Below are positions 40,437 through 50,553 of a stretch of DNA of 64,000 nucleotides, one piece after another. A model generated the notes under the pieces. That model made no database searches, was not told the origin of the DNA, and worked only from the letters and a program-made list of their open reading frames with translations. Numbering within the stretch: the first letter of the stretch is position 1; each line of letters begins with the position of its first letter. A program made the translations under genes and the position numbers. This DNA comes from an uncultured Lachnospiraceae bacterium (GTDB lineage: Bacteria > Bacillota > Clostridia > Lachnospirales > Lachnospiraceae). The stretch is taken from the NCBI GenBank assembly GCA_944377405.1, contig CALWES010000006.1, positions 88,102 to 152,101 of the forward strand, written 5' to 3'.

Positions 40437-42500
40437 TCAGGGGTCTCTCCACTGGATATTATGTTCATCCCCTGCCCAGTTGATGTATACCTTTGCGCTG
40501 TAGGGCTCCATGATACAGTGGAGCATCCCGTTCCTTGCCGCCCGGTGATGAAGTCCCACGTTATAACGGTTGATATCTGTTTTCACCACCCGGGTGACGG
40601 TCATGTCATCAGTGATCCCCAGCTGCCACAGGGGCAGGTCCACCTCCTGGGTGCAATCTCCCGCATTCACCACCACAAAGGCGATGTTTTTCCCGCACAT
40701 CCGTCCGTAGGCGATCAGGTATCTTCCCGCATAGAGCTCCTTCCAGGACCCCCTGCGGAATACCGGGTGCTTATGGAGAGACACCATATAGGTATGGAAA
40801 TCCAGCACCTGGTGATTTTCATTCCCCCAGGGATAAGGCCTGCGGTTATCCGGATCCGTCCAGCCGCAGAGCCCCGCCTCATCTCCGTAATAGATGGCCG
40901 GTGCTCCGGGCCAGGTCATCTGGATCACCACGGCAGAACTGAAAAGGCCGTAGTTCAGGTTTTCGGAAGCAGCCTGGCTGCCCCGGTCGCCCAGGCGTCC
41001 TATGGTCTTGTTGGTTCTGGTGAGGAATCTGGAGTGGTCATGGTTGCTCAGCTCGTTCATGGCACTCATGACGGACACGGTCTGCATGGCGCACTGGGCC
41101 CGCTTCATGCTGTCGAAAAAGGCTCTGCCGTTCCCCTCCAGGTCCGGCCGATAGAAGTCGCTGTGCTTTTCCATACCTGTCAGAAACCAGGTCACCGGCT
41201 CCATAAAGGCATCATAGTTCATAATGGTATCCCACTGGTCTCCCTGAAGCCAGGGATAGGCGTCCCCATAATGCTCCGCAAAGATCACCGCCTCCGGATT
41301 TGCCTCCTTCACCGCCTTCCGGTAGGCCCTCCAGAAATCATGGTTGTACGCCTCGGAATGGCCCAGGTCCGCCGCCACGTCCAGGCGCCAGCCATCCACC
41401 CCGTAGGGAGCGCTGACCCATTTTTTTCCGATGGACAGGATATACTCCCGCAGCTCCTGCGATTCCTCGTAATTAAGCTTCGGCAGAGTGTCGTTTCCCC
41501 ACCATTTCTCGTAGCTGTCATTTCCAGGCCAGGCCTCTCTGCGCTGGTCTTCAAAGCGGAAATACTTTCTGTAGATACTGTCCGGACTGATATAGGCTCC
41601 CGGCTCATATCCACCGATACGCTGGTAGATCCCGGCCTTGTCCATCATCCGGTTAAAGGAGCCGCAGTGATTGAAGACCCCATCTATGATCACCCGGATC
41701 CCCGCCTCGTGGCAGGTCTTTACAAAGTCCGCAAAGAACTGATCCGAAGCCTCCAGATTGACCGGATCCGCCGTCCTGCAGTCATAGTCCCCGTCCTTTT
41801 TGATAACGGTATAATGGGGATCGATGTGCTCGTAATCCTGGCAGTCGTATTTATGATTGGAGGGGCTTACAAAGATCGGATTCAGATAAATGGCCTCCAC
41901 CCCCAGGGCCTTCAGGTAGGGAAGCTTCTCCAGGACCCCCTGCAGGTCTCCGCCGTAGAAGCGGCCCACATCCAAGGTGTCTATGGGAGCGTTCCAGTCC
42001 GTTACCTCCTCGGAGCTCCGCTCCAGGTAGCTGTACTCCCCGGTGCGCACGTTGTTGGAGGGGTCTCCGTTCCGGAACCGGTCCGTAAAGATCTGGTACA
42101 TGACGCAGCCCTGCATCCACTCCGGCACATGGAATCCCGGGGTGATGGTAAAGTAGAACCGGTGTCCCAGATTGCCCTCCGGCCCCAGTCTGGAGTAGAT
42201 GCAGTGCTCCTCTCCCTTCAGGACCTCAAAGTAATAACAGACCGGTACAGATCCCACCGTAGTGCCGATCTCATAATAATCAAACAGCTCATCGGAGGAG
42301 ACCTTCTGCATGGCCACCTCTTCTTCGCTGTTCATATCCGTCTTTATAAACAGGACCTTATCCACATTGTCCTTCAGGGTCCGGAAGCGGATCCGCACCC
42401 GGTCCCCGGGATCGCATTCCACGGGAGTTCTGTAGTCCGCCGTTCCGTCGGAGAACAGCGCTTCTTTATATATTCCCTTTATGGTACCTAAATTGATCAT
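40437..42500 (-). CDS. GH13 neopullulanase/cyclomaltodextrinase-type hydrolase
   Basis: A 687-aa intracellular alpha-glucan hydrolase. N-terminal beta domain (about 1-125), then the TIM barrel with VIIDGVFNHCG, catalytic nucleophile D374 (GVDGWRLDVA), acid/base E409 (IFAEHYGD) and D488 (SNHD), and a C-terminal beta domain. No signal peptide, so it acts on maltodextrins or cyclodextrins taken into the cell or released from glycogen. A promoter ends only six nt before the ATG (see leaderless finding). It does not overlap ftsH; two hairpins separate them. Confidence 0.9.
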   Translation of the reverse strand: MINLGTIKGIYKEALFSDGTADYRTPVECDPGDRVRIRFRTLKDNVDKVLFIKTDMNSEEEVAMQKVSSDELFDYYEIGTTVGSVPVCYYFEVLKGEEHCIYSRLGPEGNLGHRFYFTITPGFHVPEWMQGCVMYQIFTDRFRNGDPSNNVRTGEYSYLERSSEEVTDWNAPIDTLDVGRFYGGDLQGVLEKLPYLKALGVEAIYLNPIFVSPSNHKYDCQDYEHIDPHYTVIKKDGDYDCRTADPVNLEASDQFFADFVKTCHEAGIRVIIDGVFNHCGSFNRMMDKAGIYQRIGGYEPGAYISPDSIYRKYFRFEDQRREAWPGNDSYEKWWGNDTLPKLNYEESQELREYILSIGKKWVSAPYGVDGWRLDVAADLGHSEAYNHDFWRAYRKAVKEANPEAVIFAEHYGDAYPWLQGDQWDTIMNYDAFMEPVTWFLTGMEKHSDFYRPDLEGNGRAFFDSMKRAQCAMQTVSVMSAMNELSNHDHSRFLTRTNKTIGRLGDRGSQAASENLNYGLFSSAVVIQMTWPGAPAIYYGDEAGLCGWTDPDNRRPYPWGNENHQVLDFHTYMVSLHKHPVFRRGSWKELYAGRYLIAYGRMCGKNIAFVVVNAGDCTQEVDLPLWQLGITDDMTVTRVVKTDINRYNVGLHHRAARNGMLHCIMEPYSAKVYINWAGDEHNIQWRDP

Positions 42501-42506
42501 GGCTAA

Positions 42507-42535
42507 ATTATACTTCCCAGGACCCCAAATCGCAA
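42507..42535 (-). promoter_or_regulatory. Promoter giving an apparently leaderless GH13 transcript
   Basis: Minus-strand TTGCGA (42530-42535), 17-nt spacer, TATAAT (42507-42512); then six bases and the start codon at 42500. The predicted first nucleotide is at or next to the A of ATG. Confidence 0.6.
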
Positions 42536-42537
42536 GA

Positions 42538-42603
42538 AAAAAGCAGGCTCACGGGTCTGCTTTTTCCTGAAAGTGAAAAAGCCGACGGGGTAGTCGGCTT
42601 TTT
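42538..42603. terminator. Two tandem hairpin terminators
   Basis: AAAAAGCAG/CTGCTTTTT (42538-42568) and AAAAGCCGAC/GTCGGCTTTT (42574-42603), each with A/T flanks so that either strand can be terminated. They end transcription coming from ftsH before the GH13 promoter. Confidence 0.75.
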
Positions 42604-42666
42604 CAGGAGAAGGTATTTCGTTTCTTATGGGGTGTAGCAAAACTATATAATGTATTGGGGGTTACG
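42604..42666 (-). ncRNA. Candidate short transcript between a promoter and tandem terminators
   Basis: A minus-strand promoter ATGACA (42696-42701), 17-nt spacer, TATTAT (42673-42678) predicts a start near 42666. No reading frame follows before the tandem terminators at 42538-42603, so the product would be a 65-130 nt RNA, or a GH13 leader that terminates early. A remnant of the ftsH 3' region is the alternative. Confidence 0.35.
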
Positions 42667-42804
42667 TTTATTATAATAGCAAAGCCCCGAAAAAGTGTCA
42701 TCTTTGAAAAGAAACAAATTTTTTTTTGCTTTTTTTCGTTCTTTGTATAAATACTACAATGCAGCAGGGCCCCCTCCCTTTGGCCTTTAAGGGGTCTTTT
42801 TGCA

Positions 42805-44610
42805 TCAGAAAAGAGCCTCAAACTCCTCTCCTGTGATCTTTTCTTTTTCCAGAAGCAGGGCACAGCACTTCTCCAGGACATCCCTGTGAGCCAGGATCAG
42901 CTCCTTTGCGGCCCGGTAGCACTCATCCACCAGCCGCTTGATCTCCTGGTCGATGGTGGAAAGCATCTCGTCGCCGTAATTCTTGGAATGGGCAATGTCA
43001 TACCCCAGGAACACGTCGTCCCCGTTATCGTCGTAGTTGATCATTCCCACCTTTTCGCTCATGCCGTACTGCATCACCATGGCTCTTGCGATCTTGGTCA
43101 CCTGCTTGATGTCCTGAGAGGCTCCCGTGGTAATATCGTCGCAGACCAGCTCCTCGGCGATCCGGCCTCCCATGGCGGCCATCATCATGTGCTTCAGCTG
43201 TCCTCTGGTCACGAAGGCGTCATCCCGGTCCGGCAGGGGCATGGTATAGCCTGCAGCCCCTTCCCCCGTTGGGATGATGCTGATGATATGCACGGGTCCC
43301 ACGTCCTTCAGCAGATGGAAGAGGATGGCGTGGCCCGTCTCATGGTAGGCGGTGATCTTCTTATCCCGCTCGGAGATCACTTTGGAGCGCTTCTCCGTTC
43401 CGATCCCCAGCTTGATGAAAGCAAAGTCCACATCCTCCCGCAGGATCTCCTCCCGGCCTGCCACCGTTGCTGCGATGGCAGCCTCGTTCAGCAGGTTCTC
43501 CAGGTCGGCTCCCGTAAAGCCTGCCGTGGTCTGGGCCACCTTCCGGAGGTCCACATCCCCGGAAAGCTTCTTGTTCCTGGCGTGAAGCTGCAGGATCTCC
43601 TCCCTGGCCTTTACATCAGGATTGGACACCACCACCTTCCGGTCAAAGCGTCCCGGACGCATGATGGCAGGATCCAGGATATCCACCCGGTTGGTGGCCG
43701 CCATGACGATAATGCCCTGGTTGTCCGTAAAGCCGTCCATCTCCACCAGCATCTGGTTCAGGGTCTGCTCCCTCTCATCGTGGGAGCCTCCAAGGCCCGT
43801 ACCGCGGCGTCTGGCCACCGCGTCGATCTCGTCTATGAAAACGATGCAGGGAGCGTTCTTCTTGGCCTCCTCAAAGAGGTCCCGGACCCGGGCAGCCCCC
43901 ACGCCCACATACATCTCCACAAAGTCCGAACCGGAAATGCTGTAGAAGGGGACTCCCGCCTCTCCGGCCACAGCCTTTGCCAGAAGGGTCTTTCCCGTTC
44001 CGGGAGAGCCCACCAGGATGATCCCCTTGGGGATCCTGGCCCCCATGGTCCGGAAGCGGAGGGGTTCTCTCAGAAACTCCACGATCTCCCGGAGTTCTTC
44101 CTTTTCCTCCTGAAGTCCTGCAACATTTGCAAAGGTGACCTTGTTATCCGTCACCAGCTTTGCCCGGCTCTTTCCGAAGTTGGCCATGCGGGCATTCATG
44201 CTCCCCGAGGCTCCCCGCATGCCATTGAACATCATGGAAAAAAGGAAGAAAAACAGCACCACCGTTACGATGGTGGGCAGAAAGTCCATCAGGCTTCCGC
44301 TGGATACGTCTCCCACTGTATAGTCGATATCCCGTTCCTCAAGCTCCGAAGCCATCTCCCGGACGTCCGGAAGGGAAGCCCGGACGCTCCTTCCGTCGGA
44401 GAGTTTCAGGGTGATCACCCCGGTGGGGGTCTCCGCATTCATGTCAAGATAAGCCTCCGTGATGGTCTCCGGCTGCTGCAGGATCTCCTCCAGCTCCGAT
44501 GCGGTCAGGCGCTGGGAAAAGATGGGAAAGGGCATGCTCAGAAGGATCACCAGCACCGCTGCCAGAAGCAGCAGGAGCCAGGGGATCCTCATACTCTGTT
44601 TGTTAGTCAT
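42805..44610 (-). CDS. ftsH: ATP-dependent zinc metalloprotease FtsH
   Basis: A 601-aa inner-membrane AAA protease that degrades membrane and regulatory proteins. Two transmembrane helices (about 10-30 and 109-128), Walker A GSPGTGKT (201-208), Walker B with [10 protein letters not shown], arginine finger region RPGRFDRK, and the zinc site HETGH in the protease domain. Length is typical. It overlaps the end of hpt by 8 nt and is the last gene of the tilS-hpt-ftsH run. Confidence 0.97.
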   Translation of the reverse strand: MTNKQSMRIPWLLLLLAAVLVILLSMPFPIFSQRLTASELEEILQQPETITEAYLDMNAETPTGVITLKLSDGRSVRASLPDVREMASELEERDIDYTVGDVSSGSLMDFLPTIVTVVLFFFLFSMMFNGMRGASGSMNARMANFGKSRAKLVTDNKVTFANVAGLQEEKEELREIVEFLREPLRFRTMGARIPKGIILVGSPGTGKTLLAKAVAGEAGVPFYSISGSDFVEMYVGVGAARVRDLFEEAKKNAPCIVFIDEIDAVARRRGTGLGGSHDEREQTLNQMLVEMDGFTDNQGIIVMAATNRVDILDPAIMRPGRFDRKVVVSNPDVKAREEILQLHARNKKLSGDVDLRKVAQTTAGFTGADLENLLNEAAIAATVAGREEILREDVDFAFIKLGIGTEKRSKVISERDKKITAYHETGHAILFHLLKDVGPVHIISIIPTGEGAAGYTMPLPDRDDAFVTRGQLKHMMMAAMGGRIAEELVCDDITTGASQDIKQVTKIARAMVMQYGMSEKVGMINYDDNGDDVFLGYDIAHSKNYGDEMLSTIDQEIKRLVDECYRAAKELILAHRDVLEKCCALLLEKEKITGEEFEALF

Positions 44611-45136
44611 CGAACTCCACTACTCCTATATAAGGCAAATTTCTGTAATACTGGTCATAATCGAGGCCATAGCCCACCACGAACTTATCCGGGATGGAAA
44701 AGGCGGTATAGTCCACCTGTACCTCCCGTGTCCTTCTGGAGGGCTTGTCCAGGAGGGTGCACAGACGCAGGGAAGCGGGCTGCCGGTCCTTCAGCATCTC
44801 CAGCAGATAGGAAAGGGTATTTCCCGTATCCACGATATCCTCCACCACGATCACGTGCTTTCCGGTAATGGACTCATCCAGGTCCTTTACGATCTTCACT
44901 ACCCCTGAGGACACGGTGCTGGAGCCATAGCTTGATACAGACATGAAATCCATGGTGACCCGGATATCCTCCGGGATCCGCTTTGCCAGCTCCGTCATGA
45001 AGAACACGGCGCCCTTCAGCACACAGATCAGGCAGATATCCTTTCCGCGGTAATCCTCTGCGATCTTATCCGCTATTTGCTGTATTCCCTTTTCCACATC
45101 TTCCGTACTGATCAGGGGAAGGATCTTATATGACAT
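44603..45136 (-). CDS. hpt: Hypoxanthine phosphoribosyltransferase
   Basis: A 177-aa purine salvage enzyme making IMP/GMP from hypoxanthine/guanine and PRPP. The PRPP-binding motif VIVVEDIVDTGNTL is intact, with VLKGAVFFMTELA and the flexible-loop region SSYGSSTVSSG. AAAGG lies upstream of the ATG. The order tilS-hpt-ftsH is conserved across Firmicutes. Confidence 0.97.
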   Translation of the reverse strand: MSYKILPLISTEDVEKGIQQIADKIAEDYRGKDICLICVLKGAVFFMTELAKRIPEDIRVTMDFMSVSSYGSSTVSSGVVKIVKDLDESITGKHVIVVEDIVDTGNTLSYLLEMLKDRQPASLRLCTLLDKPSRRTREVQVDYTAFSIPDKFVVGYGLDYDQYYRNLPYIGVVEFDD

Positions 45137-45160
45137 ATCCGGTACCTTTGCCTTTCCTGT

Positions 45161-46183
45161 TTATTTGAATGATATGACTGTAAGCTCCGGCAGGTTATCT
45201 GCCCGGGCCCCGTTCGGCAGATCCAGGTGGAAGCCCTTTCCTGAAAAAAGGGCCTTGTCCAAATCCGCCAGGTTCCTCTCCGCAAAGTCCTTAAGAGGCA
45301 CTCCGAGACGGTCCAGTGCCTCAATTATAACATACCTTCTGAAAATTTGCGGTTTTTCTTTCAGAAGCTTCCGGGGAAGAGCGATGCCCCCCTCCTGAAG
45401 CCTTCCCTCCTCTCTGAGGAAGGTCCCGGCCTCCTGCCGGATGTAGCTGTCTGCCTCCCGGCAGATAAGGCCCGCCTGCAGGATATGACGGGCAGCCTGG
45501 TGATTGACCCCCGCCGTAAGATCCGGGAGGATCCTGTTTCTGAGAAGGTTCCTGGTGTAATCATTGCAGAGGTTAGTGGAATCCGTTACATAGCTCAGCC
45601 CACGCTTCCCGATCCACTCAAGGATCTCCTCTCTGGATACGCACAGCAGGGGACGGATGATGCCCCCCTCCCGCTTTGGAGCCATGCCGGAGAGGCCCCG
45701 GAGGCCGGTTCCCCGCAGGAGATTCATAAGGATGGTCTCTGCCTGGTCGTCCCCATGGTGGGCCGTGGCGATCAGGATCGCCCCCTGCCCCTTTATATCA
45801 TCCCCAAGTCCCTGCTCCAGTTCCTCCCGGAAACGAAACAGAGCTTCATAGCGCAGGGTCCTGGCGGCCTCCTCCAGGGAGAGGCCCTCCGCCTCTGCCT
45901 TTTTCCTGACCTCTACGGACACTGCCTGAAAGGGGATCTCCAGCTTCTCCGCAAATTTCCTGCAGAATTCCTGGTCCCGGTCCGCCTCCTCCCCCCGCAG
46001 TCCGTGGTTGACATGAAGAGCATAGAGCCGGATCCCCAGAAGCCGGGAAATCTCCCTGAGCACAGCCGTAAGGCAGACGGAATCCGCTCCTCCGGAAAGG
46101 GCCAGGATCACCCTGTCCCCCCGGCGCAGAAGCTCCTGCTGCCGGATAAAGGCCAGTATCTGATTTGTAAATCTATCCATCAT
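45161..46183 (-). CDS. tilS: tRNA(Ile)-lysidine synthase
   Basis: A 340-aa enzyme that converts C34 of tRNA-Ile2 to lysidine so that it reads AUA. PP-loop ALSGGADSVCL near residue 26, then LYALHVNHGLRG and ATAHHGDDQAETILMNLLRGTGLRGL. It is somewhat short: the usual C-terminal domains are reduced. The ATG at 46183 is chosen; an in-frame TTG at 46225 lies inside the upstream hairpin. No ribosome site is obvious, and a terminator-like hairpin ends 13 nt upstream. Confidence 0.93.
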   Translation of the reverse strand: MMDRFTNQILAFIRQQELLRRGDRVILALSGGADSVCLTAVLREISRLLGIRLYALHVNHGLRGEEADRDQEFCRKFAEKLEIPFQAVSVEVRKKAEAEGLSLEEAARTLRYEALFRFREELEQGLGDDIKGQGAILIATAHHGDDQAETILMNLLRGTGLRGLSGMAPKREGGIIRPLLCVSREEILEWIGKRGLSYVTDSTNLCNDYTRNLLRNRILPDLTAGVNHQAARHILQAGLICREADSYIRQEAGTFLREEGRLQEGGIALPRKLLKEKPQIFRRYVIIEALDRLGVPLKDFAERNLADLDKALFSGKGFHLDLPNGARADNLPELTVISFK

Positions 46184-46191
46184 TTTCGTAT

Positions 46192-46218
46192 AAAAAGGGC
46201 CGGCCGTATGTCCGGCCC
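46192..46218 (-). terminator. Terminator-like hairpin between divIC and tilS
   Basis: Minus strand GGGCCGG pairs with CCGGCCC, followed by TTTTTATACG and, after that, the tilS ATG. It may reduce tilS-hpt-ftsH transcription relative to upstream genes. Confidence 0.55.
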
Positions 46219-46228
46219 GCCCCAAGGT

Positions 46229-46528
46229 TTATTTTTCCTTCAGAATGATCTCATCCGGATTGACAAGTCCGAGTTTGTCCCTTGCCACTTCTTCGATGTA
46301 TTGCTTGGTCTTGACGTAGACCTTCTTCTCGTTCAGGTCCTCTGTCCGCTGCTCCTCGTTGGCGATCTCCTTTTGCAGGGTGTCCTCCCGCATGAGGTAG
46401 GTCTGCTCCTTTTCCCGCAGATCCTGACTGCGGATCCCCACTGCAAAGGCCAGTACGCCCACTACCAGTGTGATTCCCAGAAGGGGCAGTTTACTGTTCA
46501 GATTTCTCGACTTTCTTCTTCCAGCCAT
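46229..46528 (-). CDS. divIC: Septum-formation protein, DivIC/FtsB family
   Basis: A 99-aa bitopic membrane protein of the divisome: basic cytoplasmic start, one transmembrane helix (about 14-31, PLLGITLVVGVLAFAVGI), then an extracytoplasmic coiled coil (EQTYLMREDTLQKEIANEE) and the conserved end KLGLVNPDEIIL. GGAAGTG precedes the ATG. It lies between rqcP and tilS as in Bacillus. Confidence 0.9.
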   Translation of the reverse strand: MAGRRKSRNLNSKLPLLGITLVVGVLAFAVGIRSQDLREKEQTYLMREDTLQKEIANEEQRTEDLNEKKVYVKTKQYIEEVARDKLGLVNPDEIILKEK

Positions 46529-46541
46529 GTTATCACTTCCA

Positions 46542-46781
46542 TCAGATATAGCGGAACAGTTCCTTTGCGTCGTCCTTGCGGACAGTTTCTTCCACTGCCA
46601 GGACCTCCGCCTGAACGGATTTTTCTCCGAATTTGATCTCGATCCGATCTCCCACCTTCACGTCATAGGATGCCTTCTGGGGCTTTCCGTTCACCGTGAC
46701 GCGCCCTGCATTGCAGGCGTCGCAGGCTACGGTCCTCCGCTTGATCAGGCGGGACACCTTCAAATATTTGTCAAGTCTCAT
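46542..46781 (-). CDS. rqcP: S4-domain ribosome-associated protein RqcP
   Basis: A 79-aa RNA-binding protein: MRLDKYLKVSRLIKRRTVA and GRVTVNGKPQKASYDVKVGDRIEI form the S4 fold. RqcP (YabO) assists C-terminal Ala tailing during ribosome quality control. Small size, location next to divIC and full S4 motif support the call. Confidence 0.9.
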   Translation of the reverse strand: MRLDKYLKVSRLIKRRTVACDACNAGRVTVNGKPQKASYDVKVGDRIEIKFGEKSVQAEVLAVEETVRKDDAKELFRYI

Positions 46782-46869
46782 ATCGATCGTTTGAAAAAGC
46801 AGGCTTCCGGATCCATCCGGTCCCCTGCTGTCTGTGCTTATCTTGCGCCGGTCCTCCGCCGCAGTCCGA

Positions 46870-47145
46870 TTACTTGTTTACGGACTCCTTAAGAGCCTTA
46901 GCGGGAGTAAACTTTGCAACCTTGCATGCCGGAGAAGTCATGGTCTCGCCGGTCTTCGGGTTACGTACGGTCCTCTCTTTTCTTTCGTTGCTCTTGAATG
47001 CGCCAAGATCCGGGATCTGGACCTTTCCGCCCTTGCCGAGCTCTGTATGAATAGCAGCGGTAAGTGACTTGATAACCTTCTCAATGTCCTTCTTCGCTAC
47101 GCCGCAGTCTTCCGCGATCGCATTAACTAATTCATTCTTGTTCAT
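46870..47145 (-). CDS. hup: HU-family DNA-binding protein
   Basis: A 91-aa nucleoid protein: MNKNELVNAIAEDCGVAKKD, the beta-arm region with RTVRNPKTGETM, and C-terminal KVAKFTPAKALKESV. It bends and coats DNA as a dimer. The ATG at 47145 follows AGGAGGAG; longer frames upstream lack a site. Own promoter at 47216-47244. Confidence 0.96.
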   Translation of the reverse strand: MNKNELVNAIAEDCGVAKKDIEKVIKSLTAAIHTELGKGGKVQIPDLGAFKSNERKERTVRNPKTGETMTSPACKVAKFTPAKALKESVNK

Positions 47146-47179
47146 TGTGTTGCTCCTCCTAAATACTTTCATAGCAAAA

Positions 47180-47193
47180 CGCCCAAAAGGGCG
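47180..47193 (-). terminator. Short hairpin after mfd, inside the HU leader
   Basis: CGCCC/GGGCG with a four-base loop, followed on the minus strand by TTTTGC. The HU promoter lies upstream, so the hairpin is part of the HU leader as well as downstream of mfd. Confidence 0.45.
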
Positions 47194-47215
47194 CAGTTGC
47201 ACTACTTTCTCTATC

Positions 47216-47244
47216 TTTATACCCGTTTTTCAGACGTTTGTCAA
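47216..47244 (-). promoter_or_regulatory. Promoter of the HU gene
   Basis: Minus-strand TTGACA (47239-47244), 17-nt spacer, TATAAA (47216-47221), overlapping the end of mfd. Predicted start near 47210, leader about 65 nt. Confidence 0.8.
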
Positions 47245-50200
47245 CCTTAGCTTACCGATGAGCTCTTCCGCCTTTTTCAGCATGGCTCCGCAGTCTGCAT
47301 GGCGCTCCCTGCTCTGGAATACGAACCTGGGATCCTTCCCCCTGATAAAGCGCAATTGGCCCCGCTCCTTCACGATGAGATCCGGGATTTCCTCGCTGCG
47401 GATCTCCGCCTGGGGATACATGACCATGGTGAAGCCATCCTTCTTCACGGAAAGCTCCATTACATAGGCCTCATGGGCCAGGGCCTTCAGTCTGGCCACA
47501 TTCAGCAGGTTGGCCGCAGGCGCCGGAATATCCCCGAAACGATCCACCAGCTCATCCTGAATATCCAGATAATCCTCCCCGTTTTCGATGCCGGAGATCT
47601 TCTTATAGATATCCAGCTTCTGGCTCTCGTTGGGGATGTAGCTGTCCGGGATGTAGGCATCCATATCGTCGCAGTCCAGGGAGGTCTCAAAGGCCTCCGT
47701 CTTTTCCGTTTCTCCCTTCAGGGTCCGGATGGCGGTATTCAGGAGCTTGCAGTAGAGATCATAACCCACGGCCTCCATCTGGCCGTGCTGCTCGGCTCCC
47801 AGTACGTTTCCGGCGCCCCGGATCTCCAGATCCCGCATGGCGATCTTGATGCCGGCCCCCAGCTCCGTAAACTCCCGGATGGCCTTCAGCCGTTTTTCCG
47901 CCTCCTCCGACAGGATCTTGTCCTTCCGGTACATAAGGAAGGCGTAGGCCGTCCGGTTGGACCGGCCCACCCGGCCCCGGATCTGATACAGCTGGCTCAG
48001 TCCCATGCGCTCCGCTCCGTCTATGATCAGGGTGTTGGCGTTGGGGATATCCAGTCCCGTCTCAATGATGGTGGTGGACACCAGCATATCGATCTCTCCG
48101 CTGACGAAGCGCATCATGATATCCTCCAGCTCTCCCTCGTTCATCTTACCGTGGGCAAACTCGATCCTGGCCTCCGGAAGCAGCTTCCGGAGCCGCTCCG
48201 TTTTGTCTCCGATATCCTTGACCCGGTTATAGACATAGTAGACCTGTCCGCCCCTTGCGATCTCCCTGGAGGCGGCCTCCCGCACCAGCTCCTCGTTATA
48301 TTCCATCACATAGGTCTGAATAGGAAGACGGTCCACCGGCGGTTCCTCCAGGACGGAAAGGTCCCGGATCCCGGAAAGGGACATATGAAGGGTCCTGGGG
48401 ATGGGGGTAGCCGTCAGGGTCAGGACGTCCACGCTGGCCTTCAGCTGCTTGATCTTCTCCTTGTGAGCCACGCCGAAGCGCTGCTCCTCGTCGATGATGA
48501 GGAGCCCCAGATTTTTGAATCCCACGTCTGCCGAGAGGACCCGATGCGTTCCTATGACGATGTCCACGGTCCCCTTCTTCAGCCCCTCCGCCGTCTTTTT
48601 GTTCTCCGCCGGCGTCCGGAAGCGGGACATAAGCTCGATGTTCACCGGGAACTTCTGCATCCTGGACACGAAGGTATTGTAATGCTGCTGGGCCAGGATA
48701 GTGGTGGGCACCAGGTAGACCACCTGACGGCCCTCCTGAACTTCCTTGAAGGCGGCCCGCACGGCGATCTCCGTTTTTCCGAAGCCCACGTCTCCGCAGA
48801 TGAGGCGGTCCATGATCCTGCTGCTCTCCATATCCCCCTTTACGGCCTCTATGGCCCGCAGCTGATCCTCCGTTTCATTGTGCTGGAACATCTCTTCGAA
48901 CTCCCTCTGCCATACCGTATCCGGTCCGCAGCGGAAGCCCTGGGCCTCCTGCCTCTTCGCATACAGCTCCACCAGCTCCTTTGCGATATCCTTTACGGAA
49001 CGGCTGACCCGCTGCCGGGTCTTCTGCCACTCCGTACCGTTCAGCTTGTTGAGCTTCGGCTTCTTTCCCTCCGCTCCCGAGAATTTCTGAACGGATTCCA
49101 GCTTTGTGGCAGGCAGATAGAGGTTTCCTCCGTCGGCATACTCGATCTTGATGTAATCCTTGCCGCTGCCCTCCCGTTCGATGTGCTCGATGCCCCGGTA
49201 GACGCCGATGCCGTGGCTTTCGTGGACCACATAGTCCCCGATGGAAAGCTCCGACAAGCCGGCGATGCGCTGGCCCTCAAATTTTTTCTTTTTCTTCTTC
49301 CGGACAGGTCCTGCCCCGAACATGTCCCCTTCCGTGATCAGGACATATTTCAGATCCGGATAACAGAAGCCCTTCCGCAGGGTCCCGTATACCACCTCGA
49401 TCTGGCCCGGGGCAAGGCTGCTGTCCTCCTGATCCGGGCAATAGGCCTTAAGGCCATAATCCCGGAGGTTCTCCGCCAGACGGGACAGTCTGGTATGGGA
49501 GGGCGTCAGAATGGTGACCCGGTAGTTTTCCGTCTGCCAGCGCCGCAGGTCATTGATCAGGAGCTCAAAGCTCTCCCTGTAGCTGCCTGCATCGCTGACC
49601 CGTATGGAAAAATGCTTTTTGACTCCGAAGCCGGAGAGGGGCTCGTCCAGTCCCGTAAGCATCAGAGTCCGCTTCCCTGAAAGGTCCGCAAAGACCTCCT
49701 CCCGGGAAAAGATCAGGTCTGCGGATTCCGACTTCGTAAGGCCCTTTTCCAGCCGCATGCTCATGCTCTCCCGGAATTCGAGCTCCACCGTGTCCGCCCG
49801 GTGGGAAAGCCGCTGGGGCTCCTCCAGGATGATCAGGGAATCCGTTCCGAAATAGGATAGCAGGGACACCTCCCTGGGGCTTCCCTCCTCGGAAGCCGGA
49901 TAGAGCTCCACCGCCTCCAGCCGCTCGATGGAGCGCTGGCTTTCCAGGTCAAAGCTCCGGACCGTATCCACCTCGTCGTCAAAAAACTCGATCCGGACGG
50001 GGTTCTCCGCCGTAACGGGGTAGACGTCCAGGATCCCGCCCCGGATGGCAAACTGTCCGCAAAGCTCCACCTGGGGCACCCTTTCATAGCCAAGGCCACT
50101 CAGGAGCCTGGCCAGATTCCCCGTATCAAAGACCATACCCTCTCCCAGACAAAGCCGGGTATTCCGGACGGACTCCTCCGAGGAGATCCGGTCCATCAGG

Positions 50201-50553
50201 CCGTCGATGGTGGTTACCAGTACCCCCTCCGGCTCCTCGATCACATGCTTTAAGGCGGAGATCCTCTCCCTGGTGATATAGCTTCCGTGGACGTCGGAGC
50301 TGTAAAACAGCAGATCCCGGGCAGGATAAAGCCAGACCCGGTCCGTAAAGCTGCGGTAATCTCCGTAGCAGTCCGCAGCAGTCTTTTCGTCCGGACATAC
50401 ATGGAGCTTCCATCCGTAGGACTTCCCCAGCTCCCTGCAGAGACTCACCTTCTGGGAATCGGTGCATCCGCTCAGGGCAAAAGGACCGGCATCCTCCCTG
50501 AGGCTCCGGTCCAGTTCCTGATATTCTTTCAGATCCTTTAAGGCGTTGTACAT
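47230..50553 (-). CDS. mfd: Transcription-repair coupling factor Mfd
   Basis: A 1107-aa translocase that removes stalled RNA polymerase and recruits UvrA. UvrB-like N-terminal domains, the RNA polymerase-interacting domain ([26 protein letters not shown] region near residue 450), the translocase core ([48 protein letters not shown]) and a C-terminal TRCF domain. Start: ATG at 50553 behind GGAGTG; another ATG four codons upstream is part of that site. The start overlaps pth by 16 nt. Confidence 0.97.
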   Translation of the reverse strand: MYNALKDLKEYQELDRSLREDAGPFALSGCTDSQKVSLCRELGKSYGWKLHVCPDEKTAADCYGDYRSFTDRVWLYPARDLLFYSSDVHGSYITRERISALKHVIEEPEGVLVTTIDGLMDRISSEESVRNTRLCLGEGMVFDTGNLARLLSGLGYERVPQVELCGQFAIRGGILDVYPVTAENPVRIEFFDDEVDTVRSFDLESQRSIERLEAVELYPASEEGSPREVSLLSYFGTDSLIILEEPQRLSHRADTVELEFRESMSMRLEKGLTKSESADLIFSREEVFADLSGKRTLMLTGLDEPLSGFGVKKHFSIRVSDAGSYRESFELLINDLRRWQTENYRVTILTPSHTRLSRLAENLRDYGLKAYCPDQEDSSLAPGQIEVVYGTLRKGFCYPDLKYVLITEGDMFGAGPVRKKKKKKFEGQRIAGLSELSIGDYVVHESHGIGVYRGIEHIEREGSGKDYIKIEYADGGNLYLPATKLESVQKFSGAEGKKPKLNKLNGTEWQKTRQRVSRSVKDIAKELVELYAKRQEAQGFRCGPDTVWQREFEEMFQHNETEDQLRAIEAVKGDMESSRIMDRLICGDVGFGKTEIAVRAAFKEVQEGRQVVYLVPTTILAQQHYNTFVSRMQKFPVNIELMSRFRTPAENKKTAEGLKKGTVDIVIGTHRVLSADVGFKNLGLLIIDEEQRFGVAHKEKIKQLKASVDVLTLTATPIPRTLHMSLSGIRDLSVLEEPPVDRLPIQTYVMEYNEELVREAASREIARGGQVYYVYNRVKDIGDKTERLRKLLPEARIEFAHGKMNEGELEDIMMRFVSGEIDMLVSTTIIETGLDIPNANTLIIDGAERMGLSQLYQIRGRVGRSNRTAYAFLMYRKDKILSEEAEKRLKAIREFTELGAGIKIAMRDLEIRGAGNVLGAEQHGQMEAVGYDLYCKLLNTAIRTLKGETEKTEAFETSLDCDDMDAYIPDSYIPNESQKLDIYKKISGIENGEDYLDIQDELVDRFGDIPAPAANLLNVARLKALAHEAYVMELSVKKDGFTMVMYPQAEIRSEEIPDLIVKERGQLRFIRGKDPRFVFQSRERHADCGAMLKKAEELIGKLRLTNV

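Noticed and set aside
40461..42491. 676-codon plus-strand frame opposite the GH13 gene
   Set aside because: It is the antisense shadow of a GC-rich gene; no ribosome site or recognisable domain.
47299..49680. 793-codon plus-strand frame opposite mfd
   Set aside because: Shadow frame; Mfd motifs on the minus strand are complete.
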